Shown here one piece after another: positions 7,531 to 12,596 of a stretch of DNA of 12,596 nt. The notes beneath the pieces were generated by a model that saw only the letters and a list, made by a program, of their open reading frames with translations, was not told the DNA's origin and made no database searches. Each line of letters starts with the position of its first letter. Positions within the stretch are counted from its first letter, which is position 1. Both the position numbers and the translations under genes were made by a program. Source of the DNA: Chloroflexota bacterium (GTDB lineage Bacteria > Chloroflexota > Limnocylindria > Limnocylindrales > CSP1-4); the NCBI GenBank assembly GCA_030271555.1, contig JARXKQ010000012.1, positions 1 to 12,596 on the forward strand, written 5' to 3'.

Positions 7531-8070
7531 CTAGCCGTTGCCAGACTGCAACCTGCGTAGGTCGTGGCGGAGCAGGACGAAGGCCGCGGCGCCAAGCCAG
7601 GCGGCGAGGGCGAGAGCGCCCCCGAGCAGACCCTGGAAGCCGAGCAGTCCACTCAACGGAACGATCGCCAGGAGCCGGTAAGCGCCGTGCTCGAAGAGCG
7701 CGAAGGCGAGCGTCAGGACCAGGAGCGCGACGGTAACCGTCAGCGCGCTCACGACGAAGGGCAGAAACATCCACTCGATGTTGAGGCCATCCTCGAGGAT
7801 GTTGACCACCGCGGCGGTGCCACTGCCGATCCCGCCAATCAAGCCAACCCGCGCAGCCCACCGGCGGCTGCTCAATCGGCCCAGCGCCGGAACCGCGAAG
7901 GCCAGCGCGAGCAGCGCGGCGCTGAACAGGTAGATCGCCGCAAAGTCGATGAGTTGCCGCGGATCGAGGTAGTCGGCGCCGGCTTGGATCAGCGCGCCAT
8001 GGGCCAACCACAGGACGCCAGTCAGGACGAATAGCGCGGCGGTGGGCACTGCGCGGCAGGATACGGCCAC
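7531..8070 (-). CDS. Small polytopic membrane protein of unknown function
   Basis: About 179 residues, strongly hydrophobic, with five or six predicted membrane segments: [81 protein letters not shown], and a long C-terminal pair around [18 protein letters not shown] and [12 protein letters not shown] conserved-looking [11 protein letters not shown] loop lies between segments three and four. No catalytic motif or known family is recognised. The start is uncertain. GTG at 8103 would overlap the coding region of treS-mak, GTG at 8070 nearly abuts its start, and GTG at 8049 begins just before the first helix. None has a clear Shine-Dalgarno. It is convergent with the upstream HTH gene (37-base gap) and divergent from treS-mak. 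The hydrophobic periodicity makes it a convincing gene rather than an antisense shadow. Confidence 0.72.
   Translation of the reverse strand: MAVSCRAVPTAALFVLTGVLWLAHGALIQAGADYLDPRQLIDFAAIYLFSAALLALAFAVPALGRLSSRRWAARVGLIGGIGSGTAAVVNILEDGLNIEWMFLPFVVSALTVTVALLVLTLAFALFEHGAYRLLAIVPLSGLLGFQGLLGGALALAAWLGAAAFVLLRHDLRRLQSGNG
8058..8061 (+). promoter_or_regulatory. Weak ribosome binding site for treS-mak
   Basis: AGGA stands 11 bases before the GTG at 8073. It falls within the opposite-strand membrane-protein gene if that gene starts at 8070 or 8103. It favours 8073 over the in-frame GTG at 8091, which has no purine-rich leader. Confidence 0.35.
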
Positions 8071-8072
8071 CG

Positions 8073-11436
<3,364 letters not shown>

Positions 11437-11444
<8 letters not shown>

Positions 11445-12579
11445 CCTGCGCTTTGTCCTGATCACGCTCGCCGTTGCGGCGGGCGTCATGCTCATCGCGG
11501 TCGCCATCAAAGCGCTGATCCTTTCCGGCACCGGGGCAAACGCGGGCTTCATCGCCTTCATCCCGGCGATCGCCGTGGTGGCGTGGTATCGCGGCCTGGT
11601 GGGTGGTATCGCGGCCACGCTAATGGGCGCGGTCGCGGACGCGCTGCTGTTCACACCGGCACTGTTCGTCGCCGCCGCGAATCTGGACAGCGTCCAGATT
11701 CGGCTGCTCGCCTACCTGGCGGGCGGGACCGCGGTCTCTTACCTGTCGTATCGCCTGCGCACCGAGCGCGACCGGGCGCGACGCGAAGCCGGCGAACGCA
11801 AGGTCGCGCTCGAGCAGGCGGCATCAATGAGTGACGAGCTGGGCCGGCGCGTAGCCACGGAGCGCCGCGCGGCCGAGCTGCGCGACGCGTACAACTCGAT
11901 CGTGTCGCATGAGCTGCGCACGCCAATTACCGCGATCCTGGCTGGCGCGAAGCTCCTGGCCAGGCGTGATCGCCGGCTCGATGAGCCGACGCGCCAGGAG
12001 CTCATCGAGGACCTCGAGGTGGAGGCTGAGCGGCTGTATCGATTGGTCGAAGACCTGCTCGTGCTGTCGCGCTCGGAGGGCGGCACCATCGAGAAACACG
12101 ACGACCCGGTGGCATTGGCTCATTTGCTGCCACGGATCGTGCGCTCCGAGGAGGTGCGCTGGCCGGGCGTGCATTTCGAGGTCAAGGTCGCGACCTCGGA
12201 AACGGCCCGCGGCGACGAAACCTATGTCGAGCAGGTCGTGCGTAACCTGCTGAGCAATGCCGCCAAATACAGTCCGGCGGAGGGCACGGTTGAGGTCGTG
12301 GTCGATGACGTGCCTGATGGTGTCCGCGTGCGCGTGCTCGACTCGGGCGTCGGCCTGCGCGAAGAAGAGGTCGATCGACTGTTCGCGCTCTACTACCGCT
12401 CACCCGATACGTCGGGCAAGGTGGGCGGTGCAGGCATCGGCCTGTTCGTCTGCCGCGCGCTCGTCGAGGCCATGGGCGGTCGCATCTGGGGCGCGCCGCG
12501 GCCGGGCGGCGGCGCCGAGTTCGGGTTCGTCCTGGAGCGAGTCGGCGACGACGATGACATCCGCCTGGAGCGCCGCTAA
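11437..12579 (+). CDS. Membrane sensor histidine kinase
   Basis: A 380-residue kinase. Residues about 5-105 hold four hydrophobic segments ([65 protein letters not shown]). They resemble the compact four-helix DUF4118-like sensor of KdpD-type kinases, with almost no extracytoplasmic loop. A charged, probably coiled-coil stretch (about 106-150) leads to the HisKA H-box [11 protein letters not shown] with phospho-acceptor H158. The ATPase domain has the N-box [10 protein letters not shown] (N274), the D-box LDSGVGL (D302), the F-box RLFALYY, and the G-box [18 protein letters not shown]. All catalytic boxes are intact. The ATG at 11437 lies inside the end of treS-mak (TAG at 11442-11444), an 8-base overlap without its own Shine-Dalgarno, so it is likely expressed by coupling. 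No response regulator is in the window, though only 17 bases remain after the stop. A role in sensing membrane or osmotic state is inferred only from context and topology. Confidence 0.9.
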
Positions 12580-12596
12580 CCCGCGCTTTCCGAGCC

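Noticed and set aside
7537..7552. Small inverted repeat GTTGC/GCAAC with a 6-base loop near the convergent gene ends
   Set aside because: Only 5 bp of stem, inside the last codons of the membrane-protein gene, with no T-tract. Not convincing as a terminator.

Overview
The window is a GC-rich stretch of a bacterial chromosome that is almost fully coding. Gene content (GlgE, a TreS-maltokinase fusion, a very long GH13 protein, weak ribosome binding sites, no recognisable TATAAT-type promoters) suggests a high-GC lineage such as Chloroflexota or Actinomycetota. This cannot be settled from sequence reading alone. I see no rRNA, tRNA, CRISPR array, transposase or insertion sequence.

Layout. Bases 1-181 hold no supportable gene, only a 7-bp stem-loop at 83-103. 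A secreted PQQ-type glucose/sorbosone dehydrogenase homologue follows on the minus strand (182-1324). A 240-base divergent intergenic region (1325-1564) separates it from the main plus-strand cluster. The cluster opens with an 1100-residue GH13-family protein of unknown specificity (1565-4867). Its stop codon overlaps the GTG start of glgE (4864-6705), the maltose-1-phosphate-dependent maltosyltransferase. Next is a small gene joining an XRE-type helix-turn-helix to a PD-(D/E)XK nuclease-like domain (6741-7493). A small polytopic membrane protein lies on the minus strand (7531 to about 8070). Its 5' end abuts the start of a trehalose synthase-maltokinase fusion (8073-11444). The last gene, a membrane histidine kinase (11437-12579), overlaps the fusion's stop by 8 bases.

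How the genes fit together. The known GlgE pathway runs trehalose to maltose (TreS), maltose to maltose-1-phosphate (Mak), and maltose-1-phosphate onto alpha-1,4-glucan (GlgE), with branching by GlgB. The window encodes the first three steps in two proteins. No GlgB is present. The translationally coupled long GH13 protein sits where another glucan-acting enzyme would be expected, and it shares several local signatures with GlgE. It is the most interesting unknown here. The histidine kinase may tie the cluster to an envelope or osmotic signal, but no response regulator is in the window.
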